From contig NZ_JACHJL010000005.1 in the NCBI RefSeq assembly GCF_014203645.1, positions 310,001-374,000 on the forward strand: a stretch of 64,000 nt of DNA, given 5' to 3'. Source of the stretch: Streptomyces zagrosensis. GTDB lineage: Bacteria; Actinomycetota; Actinomycetes; Streptomycetales; Streptomycetaceae. The notes beneath the pieces are model-generated. The model did no database searches. It was not told the DNA's origin and was given only the letters and a program-made list of their open reading frames with translations. The position numbers were made by a program, and so were the translations under genes. Positions within the stretch are counted from its first letter, which is position 1. Each line of letters begins with the position of its first letter. Positions 1 to 9,433 of this stretch are shown piece by piece.

Positions 1-1
1 T

Positions 2-868
2 CCATGCTATCCGTCCAGCCTGACCGATGAGATGTGGGAGATCATCCAGCCCCTTCTTCCCGTGCGTGACCTGCGCAAAGGCGGCGGAGTGCGCGAGTAT
101 GGGGACCGGCTGGTGCTCGACTCGGTCTTCTACGTGCTGCGCTCGGGCTGTCAGTGGCGGATGCTCCCGCTCGATCTGATGCCCTGGGACGCGGCCCACC
201 GCTGGTTCACCACGTGGCGCCGGGACGGCACCTGGGACCGCGTCCACGGCGAGCTCCGCAGCTGGGTGCGGATCGCGGCCGGCCGCGATCGTGAGCCGTC
301 GGCTGCCGTGATCGACGCCCAGTCGATCAAGACCAGTGAGGGCGGCGAGGCACGCGGCTTCGACGCAGGCAAACGAACGACGGGGCGAAAGCGACACGTG
401 ATCGTCGACACGATGGGCCTGCTGTTGGTCGTCGCCGTTACTTCCGCGTCCGTGCAGGACCGGGCCGGAGGCCGGATCGTCCTGACCCGGCTCGCCGCCG
501 GCTTCCGCACCGTTGCTTGGGTGTGGGCCGACGGCGGATACGCCAACTCCGTTGATTCCACACTGCTTTCATGGGCCCGTGACGCGCTGAACCTGGCCGT
601 GGAGATCGTGAAGCGCACTGACGATGTCAAGGGTTTCAAGGTCCTGCCTCGCCGCTGGGTGGTGGAGCGAAGTTTCGGCTGGCTGGTCCGCAACCGTCGG
701 CTGGCCCGTGACTACGAACGCCTGTCCGCGACCTCTGAAGCCATGATCAAGGTCGCGATGATCCGCCTCATGCTCGTCCGACTCGCCGGGCAGCCATCAC
801 GGTGGAGCCATGACTCCCAACGCAAGGCCGCCCGATCCACGACCGTCGAGGACCTAATCACTGCGTAG
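2..868 (+). CDS. IS5-family DDE transposase, 5' end off window
   Basis: Catalyses transposition of an IS5-type insertion sequence. The frame is open to the left edge: before the first internal ATG (position 32) it reads CYPSSLTDE, the usual N-terminus of this family, so the real start lies outside the window. The DDE residues are all visible: Asp in VIDAQSIK (codon 314-316), Asp in WADGGY (530-532) and Glu in VVERSFGW (665-667). The C-terminal signature RRWVVERSFGWLVRNRRLA is typical of the IS5/ISL2-like subgroup. No frameshift or stop is seen, so the enzyme may be functional. The right end of the element should lie just after the stop, around 870-900, but the terminal repeat cannot be proven because the left end is missing. 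It sits beyond the 3' end of priA, in convergent orientation. Confidence 0.9.
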   Translation, partial: PCYPSSLTDEMWEIIQPLLPVRDLRKGGGVREYGDRLVLDSVFYVLRSGCQWRMLPLDLMPWDAAHRWFTTWRRDGTWDRVHGELRSWVRIAAGRDREPSAAVIDAQSIKTSEGGEARGFDAGKRTTGRKRHVIVDTMGLLLVVAVTSASVQDRAGGRIVLTRLAAGFRTVAWVWADGGYANSVDSTLLSWARDALNLAVEIVKRTDDVKGFKVLPRRWVVERSFGWLVRNRRLARDYERLSATSEAMIKVAMIRLMLVRLAGQPSRWSHDSQRKAARSTTVEDLITA

Positions 869-945
869 TCAACCGGCCACCCGACAGGCTCTGAGACTTG
901 CGCATCCGGCGGACGCCAGCGCCCCGCCCGTACGCGCCCTCTGCC

Positions 946-3267
946 TCAGCCGATGTCGGGCGGGTCCACCCGCACCCACACTGGTTCGCCTTCGCGGCGG
1001 GTCAGCCGTGTCGCCTGGGCCATCTTGAGGGCGCCTGCGAGCGCGGCCCCCTGCCCCGGTCGCACCCGGATCAGGGCACGCTCCCACCCGCCGGGGTCAT
1101 CGGCCGACCCAAGCCGAGGTGCGGACGGCGGGTCGCCGCCGGTGCGGGCCCGGCCGGGCGGCGGGGCCTCGACTGGCACCGGTCCAAGGACTTCTGCCGT
1201 GCGGGGCAGTTCCGCTAGATCGAGCAGACCCGCGACCGCATCGGGCGGTCCAGATACCGACGCCATCCGGGAGACGGGCGGAAAACCAAGCTCAGCCCGC
1301 TCCGCCAGTTCCCGAGCCGCGTGCCCGGCCGGGTCCCAGCGCACCAGGGCCTGCACGGGGCGCAGCGTCGGCTCGGCCACGATCGTCACCACGCCCCCCG
1401 CCTCCTGCCCGCGGACCAGCGAAGCCGCCCCCAACCAGCGCCGCAGCGCCTCCTCGTCCGCACGAAGGTCGGGGCGCGAGAGCAACGCCCAGCCATCGAG
1501 CAGCAGCGCCGCCGCATACCCGGGGCCCTCGGCGACGGGTTCGGCACCCGGTGTGGAGACCACGAGCGCGGGGCGGTCGGGGACGGTGTCGCGGATGTGG
1601 TCACGCCCCGAAGCCAGCACCGGCACCTCGGGAAAGGCGCGACCCAACTCCTCCGCGGTGCGCTGGGCACCGACGATCTGGGCGCGCGCCCGCTGTCCGC
1701 CGCATTCGGCGCAGTGCCAGTCGGGCGCCTGCGTTCCGCACCAGCCGCAGCACAGTGCGGCGCCGGCGGCCAGCGCCTGCAACGGCCCCTGGCAGTGCCG
1801 GCAGCGCGCGGGCTCGCGACAGCGCTCGCAGGCGAGCCGAGGTACGTAGCCCCCGCGTGGAACCTGCACCAGGACCGGGCCATGCCGCAGCCCCTCGCGC
1901 GCGGTCTGCCAGGCAAGGCTGGGCAGCCGCGCGGAACGGGCGGCTACGTCTCGTCCCAACTGCTCGTCCCCCACGGTACGTACCAATGGGGCGATCTGAC
2001 GGGCCACTTCTCGGTCGGCGGCCAGCGGCAGCGCCCATCGAGTCTCCACGAGTTGCGCGGCCTCGACCGTACGGCTGACACCGCCGAGAAGGAACGCGGT
2101 CCCCTCGTGCGCGCTGCGCAACAGCAGCACCTCGCGAGCATGCGGCTGAGGGGAATGCCGCTCGCTGTGGCTGGAGTCGCCGTCGTCCCAGATGGCGACG
2201 AGCCCCAGTTCGCGCACGGGGGCGAACATCGCGGCCCGGGTTCCGACGACGGCCCGTAGAGAGCCGCGATTGATCGCCAACCAGCGGCGGTAGCGCTCTT
2301 CGGGACCGCTGTCGGCGGTGAGCAGTACGTGCCGGTCTGGCCCGAGCAGCGCGCCGAGTGCGGCGTCCACCCGGGCAGCGCTGCGCCCATCAGGCATGAC
2401 GGCGAGCGCACCGCGTCCGGAGGCGAGCGTGGCGGCCATCGCCGCGGCCAACTCCTGTGGCCAGGTGGGCCCGGGCAGCGCTGTCCACACGGCGCGCGGA
2501 GCGTCTCCCCGGGCCAGGGCACGCAGAAAACTCGGCCCGTGCGGATAGCGCTCCCAGCTTCCGGGCGCGGGTTCGCCCGGCGGTGGCAGCGGCGCGGGGG
2601 ACGCCTTGGCCTCCACCCGGGCATGGCGGTGGGGCACGGCGAGCTGGAGCACATCGGCGAGCGAGCCCGCATACCGGTCGGCGACCATGCGGCACACCGT
2701 GAGCAGCCCGGGGCCCAGGGCCAGCTCGGGCGACAGGACCTGCGCGATGGCGGCGAGCGGCCCCCGGTAATCGGATTCCGCCACCCGCTCCAGGATGTAG
2801 CCGTCGAGAAGTCCACCGCCTTCTCGCCGACCGCCGCGCACCTGGCCGGTGCCCGCCCCGAACCGCACCCGCACCCGCACCCCGGGCTGCGCCTCGGCGT
2901 CCATCTCCGCCGGTACCGCGTAGTCCCAGAGCTTGTCCAGATGGACCGGCCCCTTGTCTACGAGCACCCGAGCGACGGGCAGCTCCTTAGCCAGCGGCGC
3001 CCCGCGCCAGGTGCGCGGCTTCGCCTTGGGCACCTTGGTCTTTCGCACGGTCTCGCGTATCAGCGCAAGCTGCTCCCCGGCCCCCGAGTCGCCCGAGCCC
3101 CGCTCGCGCCTGTGCTCCGGCTCCTCCCCCACGCCTCGCGCACCCCCCGCGCGCCGCGCACCCCCCGCCCGCGAGGCATCACCGGCGCGCTCCACCCGCC
3201 CCGGCTCCTGCCCCGGCCACTCGTTCTCGCTGCTCACAGCATCAGTCTTAGCAGACACCTCCGACAC
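946..3267 (-). CDS. priA: Primosomal protein N' (PriA), actinobacterial helicase-dead type
   Basis: Replication-restart protein that recognises forked DNA and helps reload the replisome. The 773-residue product has an Ala/Arg/Glu-rich N-terminal tail of about 75 residues, then the PriA 3'-DNA-binding region (VARVLVDKGPVHLDKLWDYAVP), a helicase-like core and the cysteine-rich zinc segment CERC..CRHC..CCGWC..CAEC. The Walker A position reads ALPGPTWPQ with no GKT/S, and the Walker B/DEAH position reads IWDDGDSSH. ATP-driven helicase activity is therefore not expected, as is known for actinobacterial PriA. The GTG start is supported by GGAG seven bases upstream; a GTG at 3234 is an alternative. 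An IS sits on each side, which separates priA from metK. Confidence 0.92.
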   Translation of the reverse strand: MSEVSAKTDAVSSENEWPGQEPGRVERAGDASRAGGARRAGGARGVGEEPEHRRERGSGDSGAGEQLALIRETVRKTKVPKAKPRTWRGAPLAKELPVARVLVDKGPVHLDKLWDYAVPAEMDAEAQPGVRVRVRFGAGTGQVRGGRREGGGLLDGYILERVAESDYRGPLAAIAQVLSPELALGPGLLTVCRMVADRYAGSLADVLQLAVPHRHARVEAKASPAPLPPPGEPAPGSWERYPHGPSFLRALARGDAPRAVWTALPGPTWPQELAAAMAATLASGRGALAVMPDGRSAARVDAALGALLGPDRHVLLTADSGPEERYRRWLAINRGSLRAVVGTRAAMFAPVRELGLVAIWDDGDSSHSERHSPQPHAREVLLLRSAHEGTAFLLGGVSRTVEAAQLVETRWALPLAADREVARQIAPLVRTVGDEQLGRDVAARSARLPSLAWQTAREGLRHGPVLVQVPRGGYVPRLACERCREPARCRHCQGPLQALAAGAALCCGWCGTQAPDWHCAECGGQRARAQIVGAQRTAEELGRAFPEVPVLASGRDHIRDTVPDRPALVVSTPGAEPVAEGPGYAAALLLDGWALLSRPDLRADEEALRRWLGAASLVRGQEAGGVVTIVAEPTLRPVQALVRWDPAGHAARELAERAELGFPPVSRMASVSGPPDAVAGLLDLAELPRTAEVLGPVPVEAPPPGRARTGGDPPSAPRLGSADDPGGWERALIRVRPGQGAALAGALKMAQATRLTRREGEPVWVRVDPPDIG

Positions 3268-3362
3268 CGCAGGGCTCCGCGAGGGGCGAGGGAGGGGCGC
3301 CGGCCGCCGAACTGTCGCCTAGCTAACTGCCGCGGCCCCAGGCCCAACGGGGACGCTGTTGG

Positions 3363-4580
3363 TTGATTCGGGTGGGTGTCGATGTCGTGCGGCCGAGGGA
3401 GCCGGTGGTGATCCCGGGGAAGACGGTGCGGGTGGCGCGGGTCGTGTTTTTGAGGGGGGAGTCTGGCGATCCGGGTTCGGAACGAGCTGGGGGCGCTGTT
3501 TCGCGACGAGGAGTTCGTGGATCTGGTCCCCTTGCGGGGGAAGCCTGCCTGGTCGCCGGGGCGGTTGGCGCTGGTTTTGGTGTGGCAGTTAGCAGAGGGA
3601 CTCACCGACCACCAGGCGGCGGGAGCAGTCCGCGCGAGGATCGACTTCACGCACGCCCTGGGCCTGAACCTCGATGACCCCGGGTTCGACTGCAGGGTGC
3701 TCTCGAAATTGCGGGACCGCTTGGTGGAGGCAGGGGCCGGGCGGCGGGGTGTTGGTCGGCATATTGACCGTGGCCAGGGAAAAGGGCCTGCTCAAGACGG
3801 CGGGCCGGGCCCGCACCGACTCCCCGCATGTCCTGTCGTCGGCGCGTGAGCTGCGCTGGCTGGAGATGGTGGCCAAGACGCTGCGAGCGGCGCTCAACGC
3901 GCTCGCCCAGGCGGTCCCCGACTGGCTGGTGAGCGTCGCGGAGCCGGACTGGTTCAAGCACTACGCCACCCGGGCCGAGGATTCCCAGTTTCCCGCAGCC
4001 CGCACCTGACGCGAGAAGGTGGGCTACGCGTTGGCGCGAACGGGATGCGGCTGTTTGAGGCGGACTTCGACCCGTCGGCACCGCACGGCCTGAATTCGCT
4101 GCCCGAGGTGCAGGTGCTGTGGCAGATGTGGGCCGAGCACTTCCAACGGGCAGGGGGCGCGGTCAGGCGCCGGGACCCAAAAGACCGGCCGCCGGACGCG
4201 AGGCGCCTGCTCACCCTCTACAACACCGACGCACGTGGCAGCGTGAAACGCGACACTATGTGGCACGGCTAAAAGGTCCACTTCACCGAGACCTGCAAAC
4301 CGGGCGTTCCGAACCTGATCACGAACGTTGCCACTGCGATGACGAACGTTGCCACGACGGTCGCCACCGGCTGGGACTGGTCGATGACCGAGGCGATCCA
4401 TGACCAGCTCGTCTGCGCAGATCCCGCTACCGCGGCCTGACGAAGACCGGCCTCCAGGACCAGCTCATCAGCGCCGCCATCAATCTCGTCCGCACCGACG
4501 CCCACCTCACCGGCACACCACGAGCCTTCACCCGCCACTACGCAGCACTTCGCCCCGCCGACCAAGTCGACGAGGCGAAG
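3363..4580 (+). pseudogene. Decayed IS1182-type transposase
   Basis: Fragments of one IS1182-like transposase can be read in all three plus frames. In order they are: an N-terminal piece (VRVARVVFL, about 3390-3455); LAIRVRNELGALF to LRGKPAWSPGRLALVLV and LTDHQAAGAVRARID (about 3467-3735, another frame); GRARTDSPHVL to PDWLVSVAEPDWF (about 3750-4006, third frame) ending in TGA; FEADFDPSAP to KRDTMWHG (4045-4269) ending in TAA where the family has Tyr (HGYKVH); VHFTETC to EAIHDQL; and finally SRYRGLTKTGLQ (from 4416) in a further frame. The last junction, near 4411-4416, skips the central catalytic part of the DDE domain. At least four frame changes, two nonsense codons and one internal deletion make it dead. 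No terminal repeats were recognised. Confidence 0.8.
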
Positions 4581-4646
4581 CAACAGGGCCCGAATCAACC
4601 CACAGCGTCCCCAACGGGTCTGGGGCCGCCGCACGGCGTACCTGAT

Positions 4647-4687
4647 GACGTGCGGTCTCGCGGCGCGACGCCGCGAGACCGCACGTC
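4647..4687 (-). terminator. metK terminator hairpin
   Basis: A perfect 19-bp inverted repeat (4647-4665 and 4669-4687) with a three-base loop begins ten bases past the metK stop codon. There is no clear U-tract, which is common for Streptomyces terminators. It also closes off the decayed transposase from the plus strand. Confidence 0.8.
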
Positions 4688-4697
4688 GAACGGTTAC

Positions 4698-5918
4698 TTA
4701 CAGGCCCGCGGCCTTGCGCAGTGCTTCTACTCGGTCCGTGCGCTCCCAGGTGAAGTCCGGCAGCGGGCGGCCGAAGTGGCCGTACGCCGCGGTCTGGGCG
4801 TAGATCGGGCGGAGCAGGTCGAGGTCGCGGATGATCGCGGCCGGGCGAAGGTCGAAGACCTGGCTGATGGCCTGCTCGATGCGCTCGGCATCGACGGTGG
4901 CCGTGCCGAAGGTCTCCACGAAGAGGCCGACCGGTTCGGCCTTGCCGATCGCGTACGCGACCTGGACCTCGCAACGCGAGGCGAGGCCGGCGGCGACCAC
5001 GTTCTTGGCGACCCAGCGCATCGCGTACGCGGCCGAGCGGTCCACCTTGGACGGGTCCTTGCCGGAAAAGGCGCCGCCGCCGTGGCGGGCCATGCCGCCG
5101 TAGGTGTCGATGATGATCTTGCGCCCGGTGAGTCCGGCGTCACCCATCGGGCCGCCGATCTCAAAGCGCCCGGTCGGGTTGACCAGCAGCCGGTAGCCCT
5201 CGGTCTCCAGCTTGATGCCGTCGTCCACCAGGGCCCTCAGCTCAGGCTCCACGACGAACTCGCGGATGTCAGGAGCGAGCAGCGAGTCCAGGTCGATATC
5301 GGACGCGTGCTGCGAGGAGACGACCACGGTGTCCAGCCGGACAGCCTTGTCACCGTCGTACTCGATGGTGACCTGCGTCTTGCCGTCCGGGCGCAGGTAC
5401 GGGATGGTCCCGTTCTTACGCGTGTCCGACAGCCGGCGAGAGAGTCGGTGCGCGAGGTGAATCGGCAGCGGCATCAGGTCGGGGGTCTCGTCGCAGGCGT
5501 AGCCGAACATCAGCCCCTGGTCGCCTGCGCCCTGCTTGTCGAGCTCGTCTTCCTTGTCCGCGGCCGAGCCCTCGATGCGGGTCTCGTACGCGGTGTCAAC
5601 GCCCTGCGCAATGTCGGGCGACTGTGCCCCGATGGATACGGAAACGCCACAGGAGGCTCCGTCGAAGCCCTTCTTGGACGAGTCGTAGCCGATCTCAAGG
5701 ATCTTGTTGCGCACGAGGGAGGCGATCGGCGCGTACGCCTTCGTCGTCACCTCACCCGCCACGTGCACCAGACCGGTAGTGATCAAGGTCTCGACGGCGA
5801 CCCGAGAGTGCGGGTCTTCCTTCAAGAGGGCGTCGAGGATGGTGTCGCTGATCTGGTCAGCGATCTTGTCAGGGTGGCCCTCGGTAACAGATTCCGAGGT
5901 GAACAGGCGGCGGGACAC
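4698..5918 (-). CDS. metK: S-adenosylmethionine synthetase
   Basis: Makes S-adenosylmethionine from methionine and ATP in the cytoplasm, supplying methylation and much of Streptomyces secondary metabolism. The 406-residue length is normal. Signatures are present in order: [12 protein letters not shown] (GHPDK at residues 14-18), the GAGDQG methionine/ATP loop at 130-135, the P-loop-like [18 protein letters not shown], and the C-terminal [17 protein letters not shown] is preceded by the conserved [11 protein letters not shown], where most homologues have [17 protein letters not shown]. It is transcribed alone: a 377-bp gap precedes it and a strong hairpin follows. GGGAGCG lies just upstream of the start. 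Confidence 0.97.
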   Translation of the reverse strand: MSRRLFTSESVTEGHPDKIADQISDTILDALLKEDPHSRVAVETLITTGLVHVAGEVTTKAYAPIASLVRNKILEIGYDSSKKGFDGASCGVSVSIGAQSPDIAQGVDTAYETRIEGSAADKEDELDKQGAGDQGLMFGYACDETPDLMPLPIHLAHRLSRRLSDTRKNGTIPYLRPDGKTQVTIEYDGDKAVRLDTVVVSSQHASDIDLDSLLAPDIREFVVEPELRALVDDGIKLETEGYRLLVNPTGRFEIGGPMGDAGLTGRKIIIDTYGGMARHGGGAFSGKDPSKVDRSAAYAMRWVAKNVVAAGLASRCEVQVAYAIGKAEPVGLFVETFGTATVDAERIEQAISQVFDLRPAAIIRDLDLLRPIYAQTAAYGHFGRPLPDFTWERTDRVEALRKAAGL

Positions 5919-6295
5919 ATCGCTCCCTGGGGTTGCAGCGGCTGCTGGCTAAGCATGGGCGGAGACGCACGGGAGCTGCGCCCGACGCGAATCCGAGGTC
6001 AGTTTATCGGTCGTTCTCGCTGATTGGGCAGCGTGTCTCGCAACACGGGCACAGGGTGACTTGTCCCACACACTTGTCTGGGGTGAATCGTGTGTTCGGC
6101 GATGGACTGGGGGGTTATTTCCCGCCGAACTCCGGCCGATTAAGGGGCGGGCTCGGCATGCCTCGGACCGGCTCGGCTCTGGCCCGGGGGTGCCGGCGGA
6201 GCACCGCGTGCGCAGCGAGGGTCCGCGGTGCCCCGTATCGCCCGTTTCGCGGCTGGGCCGTGCGTCAGCCGTCCACCCGCGTCCGCCCGCAGCCT
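5919..6295. other. metK/coaBC intergenic region
   Basis: A gene-free stretch of 377 bases between the coaBC stop and the metK start, which must contain the metK promoter on the minus strand. I see no convincing -35/-10 pair and no recognisable SAM riboswitch. A small perfect inverted repeat (6201-6208 with 6224-6231) could take part in termination after coaBC. Short open frames here are not supported by ribosome binding sites. Confidence 0.4.
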
Positions 6296-7663
6296 TCAGG
6301 TGTTGGTGGACTGATCGAGCACGCGGGAGATGAGGTCCCACACCGTCTCGGCCAGGGCTTCCTTCGGGCCGTACGGAATGGGCGTCTCGCTGCCGTCCGC
6401 GCCGAGCACAACGGCCTCGTTCTCCTCCGTACCGAATGTCTTGCGCTCCCCCACCTCATTGACAACCAGCAGGTCACAGCCCTTGCGGGCGAGTTTGGCC
6501 CGGCCGTTGGCCAGCACGTCGTCAGTCTCGGCCGCGAAGCCGACAACCACCTGGCCGAGCCGGGCACGGTCGGCCGACAACTCGGCAAGGATGTCCGGAT
6601 TACGCACCAGAACTATGGGTTCCGGTTCCTGCCCGTCCCGCTTTTTGATCTTGCCTGACGCGTACACCGCAGGCCGGAAGTCCGCGACGGCCGCGGCCAT
6701 CACCACCGCGTCCGCGTCCGCCGCGGCCTTCAGCATCGCCTCACGCAACTGCACGGCCGTACCCACGCGCACCACGTCGGCCCCGGCCGGATCGGGGAGC
6801 GCACTGTTCGCGGACACCAGGGTGACTTTGGCACCGCGCGCCACAGCGGCGCGGGCCAGCGCGTAGCCCTGCTTGCCCGAGGATCGGTTGCCGAGGAAGC
6901 GCACCGGGTCTAGCGGCTCCCTGGTGCCCCCGGCGCTGACCACCACATGACGGCCCGCGAGTTCATCCGGGGCGGCGCCGCCCCGGCCCGTGGCCAGTAC
7001 GCGGCGGCACACCTCGAAGATCTCGCCAGGGTCCGGCAGCCGCCCCTTGCCGGTGTCCACGCCGGTCAACCGGCCGACCGCGGGCTCGATGACCAGCGCG
7101 CCGCGGCGCCGCAGGGTCGCCACGTTCTCCTGGGTGGCCGGGTGCTCCCACATCTCGGTATGCATGGCGGGCGCGAAGACGACCGGGCAGCGTGCGGTGA
7201 GCAACGTGTTGGTCAGCAGGTCATTGGCGAGCCCGTGCGCGGCCCTGGCCAGCGTGTCCGCGGTGGCGGGCGCAACCACGACCAGATCGGCCGTCTGTCC
7301 AATCCGTACATGCGGGACCTCGTGCACATCCGACCACACCTCGGTCGCGACGGTATTACCCGACAGCGCCGACCAGGTCGCCTCGCCGACGAAGTGCAGC
7401 GCGGACGCGGTCGGCACCACCCGTACGTCATGGCCCGACTCGGTCAGCCGCCGCAGCAGCTCACACGCCTTGTACGCGGCGATGCCACCGCTCACGCCCA
7501 GCACGACGGATGGCCTGCGGGGCGCGGACGACGCCTGCCCGGCCTGCGCTCGGGGCCCCGCCGTCGCGTGCGCGGCCGGCTCCCCTGCGCCAACCGCCCG
7601 CTCGATGTGGCGCCCGGTTCCGGCTGCCGTCTGGGGCTCCGTCTGGTCTGAAGGCTTGTCCAT
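6296..7663 (-). CDS. coaBC: Bifunctional phosphopantothenoylcysteine decarboxylase/synthetase
   Basis: Joins 4'-phosphopantothenate to cysteine (CoaB) and decarboxylates the product (CoaC), giving 4'-phosphopantetheine for coenzyme A. The N-terminal flavoprotein domain has GVSGGIAAYKACELLRRL, the catalytic His in PHVRIGQTADL and the conserved PAMHTEMWEHP. The C-terminal synthetase has SAGGTREPLDPVRFLGNRSSG, MAAAVADF and the lysine-bearing KIKKRDG. The chosen ATG gives 455 residues and has GGGGAGAAG eight bases upstream. The frame stays open to 7735, but those extra codons run into the rpoZ terminator, so they are unlikely to be translated. A low-complexity tail of about 50 residues precedes the first domain. 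Confidence 0.93.
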   Translation of the reverse strand: MDKPSDQTEPQTAAGTGRHIERAVGAGEPAAHATAGPRAQAGQASSAPRRPSVVLGVSGGIAAYKACELLRRLTESGHDVRVVPTASALHFVGEATWSALSGNTVATEVWSDVHEVPHVRIGQTADLVVVAPATADTLARAAHGLANDLLTNTLLTARCPVVFAPAMHTEMWEHPATQENVATLRRRGALVIEPAVGRLTGVDTGKGRLPDPGEIFEVCRRVLATGRGGAAPDELAGRHVVVSAGGTREPLDPVRFLGNRSSGKQGYALARAAVARGAKVTLVSANSALPDPAGADVVRVGTAVQLREAMLKAAADADAVVMAAAVADFRPAVYASGKIKKRDGQEPEPIVLVRNPDILAELSADRARLGQVVVGFAAETDDVLANGRAKLARKGCDLLVVNEVGERKTFGTEENEAVVLGADGSETPIPYGPKEALAETVWDLISRVLDQSTNT

Positions 7664-7702
7664 CGCTCGCTTCTCCCCACGCTCTCGCATTGGCCCATGA
7701 CA

Positions 7703-7770
7703 CACCACGGGCCCGGCAGCCGCTCTCCCGGCCAAATGGCCGAAAGGTACCCGCTGCCGGGCCCGTGGTG
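7703..7770 (-). terminator. rpoZ terminator, compound hairpin
   Basis: Perfect 18-bp inverted repeat (7703-7720 with 7753-7770). Its 32-base loop holds a second small palindrome (GGCCA/TGGCC at 7730-7741). It starts 26 bases beyond the rpoZ stop and argues that coaBC is transcribed separately or only by read-through. Confidence 0.8.
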
Positions 7771-7795
7771 AACAACAACGTACCGATGTGCGCGA

Positions 7796-8068
7796 CTACT
7801 GCGGCGGGCCCTCGATGGCCTCGGAGGTCAGCAGGCCCGCGTTGATCTCGCGGAGCGCGATGGACAGCGGCTTCTCGTGGACGTGAGTGTCCACCAGCGG
7901 GCCGACGTACTCCAGGAGGCCCTCACCGAGCTGCGAGTAGTACGCGTTGATCTGGCGGGCTCGCTTGGCGGCGTAGATCACCAGGCTGTACTTCGAGTCG
8001 GTGGCCTCAAGCAGCTCATCAATCGGCGGGTTGATGATGCCCTCGGGCGCGGTGATGGAAGAGGACAC
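7796..8068 (-). CDS. rpoZ: RNA polymerase omega subunit
   Basis: Small RNA polymerase subunit that helps the beta' subunit fold and assemble. The product is 90 residues, a normal actinobacterial length. It carries the family core: [28 protein letters not shown] (conserved D.KY.LV...AKRARQ) and, later, [10 protein letters not shown]. It lies downstream of gmk with a 201-bp gap filled by 10-bp phased repeats, and is followed by a strong hairpin, so it appears to be its own transcription unit. In Streptomyces omega is known to affect antibiotic production and differentiation; nothing here is odd at the protein level. Confidence 0.97.
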   Translation of the reverse strand: MSSSITAPEGIINPPIDELLEATDSKYSLVIYAAKRARQINAYYSQLGEGLLEYVGPLVDTHVHEKPLSIALREINAGLLTSEAIEGPPQ

Positions 8069-8130
8069 TTCTGCCTTCCGATCGGGTTCAGCGATATCGA
8101 AGACGCTATCCGTGACAGCGTCGGTGGCTG

Positions 8131-8250
8131 TAATACCAGTGGTTACCAGCAGTTACGAGTAGTTACCGGTAGCCGTTTTATCAAGTCAGCGACTGTCAAT
8201 CACTGTCATTGGCGGTCACTGGCAGTCATTGACAGTTACTGACAAGAGGC
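8131..8250. repeat. 10-bp phased degenerate repeats upstream of rpoZ
   Basis: Two blocks of imperfect repeats with an exact 10-base period. The first (8131-8170) has four units built around GTTACC. The second (8191-8240, trailing into 8250) has five to six units built around CNGTCATT or its close variants. Together they fill most of the gap between gmk and rpoZ, where the rpoZ promoter must lie. Ten bases is about one helical turn, so every unit shows the same face of the DNA. Confidence 0.7.
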
Positions 8251-8269
8251 CAAAGAGACCACAAAAAGA

Positions 8270-8890
8270 TCAGACCACTCGCATCAAGGCTAGCAGCTCA
8301 GCGCTGACGTCCTCGACGGAGGTGTTGATCAGGGTCGTATCGAACTCGGACTCGGCAGCCAGCTCGATCCTCGCCGCCGCCAGTCTGCGCTCGATAACCT
8401 CCGGCGACTCGGTGCCCCGACCGGTCAGGCGGCGCACCAGTTCCTCCCAGCTCGGTGGAGCCAAGAAGACCAACTGGGCCTCCGGCATCGAGGTGCGGAC
8501 CAGCCGCGCGCCCTGTAGGTCGATCTCCAGCAATACCGGCTCCCCCGCCTCCAGCCGATCGAGCACCGCGCGCCGCGGGGTGCCATAGCGGTTGCCCGCG
8601 AACTCGGCCCATTCCAGCAACTCACCGTTGGCGATGAGCTTGTCGAACTCCTCGTCCTCGACGAAGAAATACTGGACGCCGTGCCGCTCGCCGGGACGCG
8701 GCTTGCGGGTGGTGGCGGAGACCGAGAGCCATACCTCGGGATGAGCCTTGCGCAAATGCGCGACGACCGTGCTCTTACCGACCCCGGAGGGGCCGGAGAG
8801 CACGGTCAGCCGCGGACGTGCGTCCGGAGGTACGGGGGATACCGCCTGCGAAGCGAGGGGGCTGGTCGCCCCCTGGGGGTGTGCTGCCAT
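8270..8890 (-). CDS. gmk: Guanylate kinase
   Basis: Phosphorylates GMP to GDP with ATP. The 206-residue product has an extra low-complexity N-terminal tail of about 25 residues, then the P-loop GPSGVGKS (residues 33-40), the GMP-binding [13 protein letters not shown] and VQYFFV segments, the [13 protein letters not shown] loop and the lid-side RLTGRGTES. It lies between mihF and rpoZ, the usual Streptomyces order. Product GDP also feeds the (p)ppGpp pathway, whose synthetase is elsewhere in this window. The start could be a little further downstream, since the tail is not conserved. Confidence 0.96.
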   Translation of the reverse strand: MAAHPQGATSPLASQAVSPVPPDARPRLTVLSGPSGVGKSTVVAHLRKAHPEVWLSVSATTRKPRPGERHGVQYFFVEDEEFDKLIANGELLEWAEFAGNRYGTPRRAVLDRLEAGEPVLLEIDLQGARLVRTSMPEAQLVFLAPPSWEELVRRLTGRGTESPEVIERRLAAARIELAAESEFDTTLINTSVEDVSAELLALMRVV

Positions 8891-8928
8891 GCGGCGATTA
8901 TCCAGGTTCCCGGGACCACCTGAAAACG

Positions 8929-9252
8929 TCAGGCAGGACCACTGCCGAACTCGCGCTCCAAAGAGGCGATCTGGTTGGAGCCAAGACCACGCACCCGGCG
9001 GCTCTCGGAGATGCCGAGCCGCTCCATGATCTGCTTGGCACGGACCTTGCCCACGCCGGGGAGGGATTCAAGGAGGGCGGAGACCTTCATCTTGCCGATG
9101 ACGTCGTTCTCCTGGCCCTGCTTGATGACCTCGTGCAGCGAGGCGCCGGAGTGCTTGAGCCGATTCTTGACCTCGGCGCGCTCCCGGCGAGCCGCGGCGG
9201 CCTTTTCGAGCGCGGCTGCGCGCTGTTCAGGGGTAAGGGGCGGAAGAGCCAC
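8929..9252 (-). CDS. mihF: Integration host factor, actinobacterial type (mIHF)
   Basis: Nucleoid-associated DNA-binding protein of actinobacteria, unrelated to E. coli IHF, known to influence chromosome structure, development and antibiotic production in Streptomyces. I place the start at a GTG giving 107 residues (reading [17 protein letters not shown] after the initiator), with GAGGTG eight bases upstream. The long helix with [12 protein letters not shown] and the helix-two-turn-helix-like segment [18 protein letters not shown] are diagnostic. A frame open to 9519 exists, but it would cross the spacer and add about 90 unconserved residues. Its neighbour gmk follows 38 bases downstream. Confidence 0.95.
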   Translation of the reverse strand: MALPPLTPEQRAAALEKAAAARRERAEVKNRLKHSGASLHEVIKQGQENDVIGKMKVSALLESLPGVGKVRAKQIMERLGISESRRVRGLGSNQIASLEREFGSGPA

Positions 9253-9433
9253 GCCTACGTCACCTCGGATATCGAACTGTCGGATAGGGACCGGTGAGGA
9301 ACCTAGTCGCCCCTCACCTGGGGAGCAACGTGCAACGCGCTCGCGCGTTCTCCCCCACTGCCTTGAGAGCGCGGGAGGTGCCCCCACTCGTCGGAGACTA
9401 GCGGCCACGGCCGCTCCAGTCAGCGAGAACAGA

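Noticed and set aside
4650..6023. Plus-strand open frame (457 codons) opposite metK
   Set aside because: Antisense to metK; its start lies in the metK terminator hairpin. Its upstream part only continues the last frame of the dead transposase.
5919..6295. SAM-type riboswitch upstream of metK
   Set aside because: The leader was inspected for paired elements flanking a conserved core, but no arrangement typical of SAM-I, SAM-II or SAM-IV was found by eye. A covariance search would decide.
8131..8250. CRISPR-like array upstream of rpoZ
   Set aside because: The repeats are 10 bases, degenerate and contiguous with no spacers, so they are not a CRISPR array.
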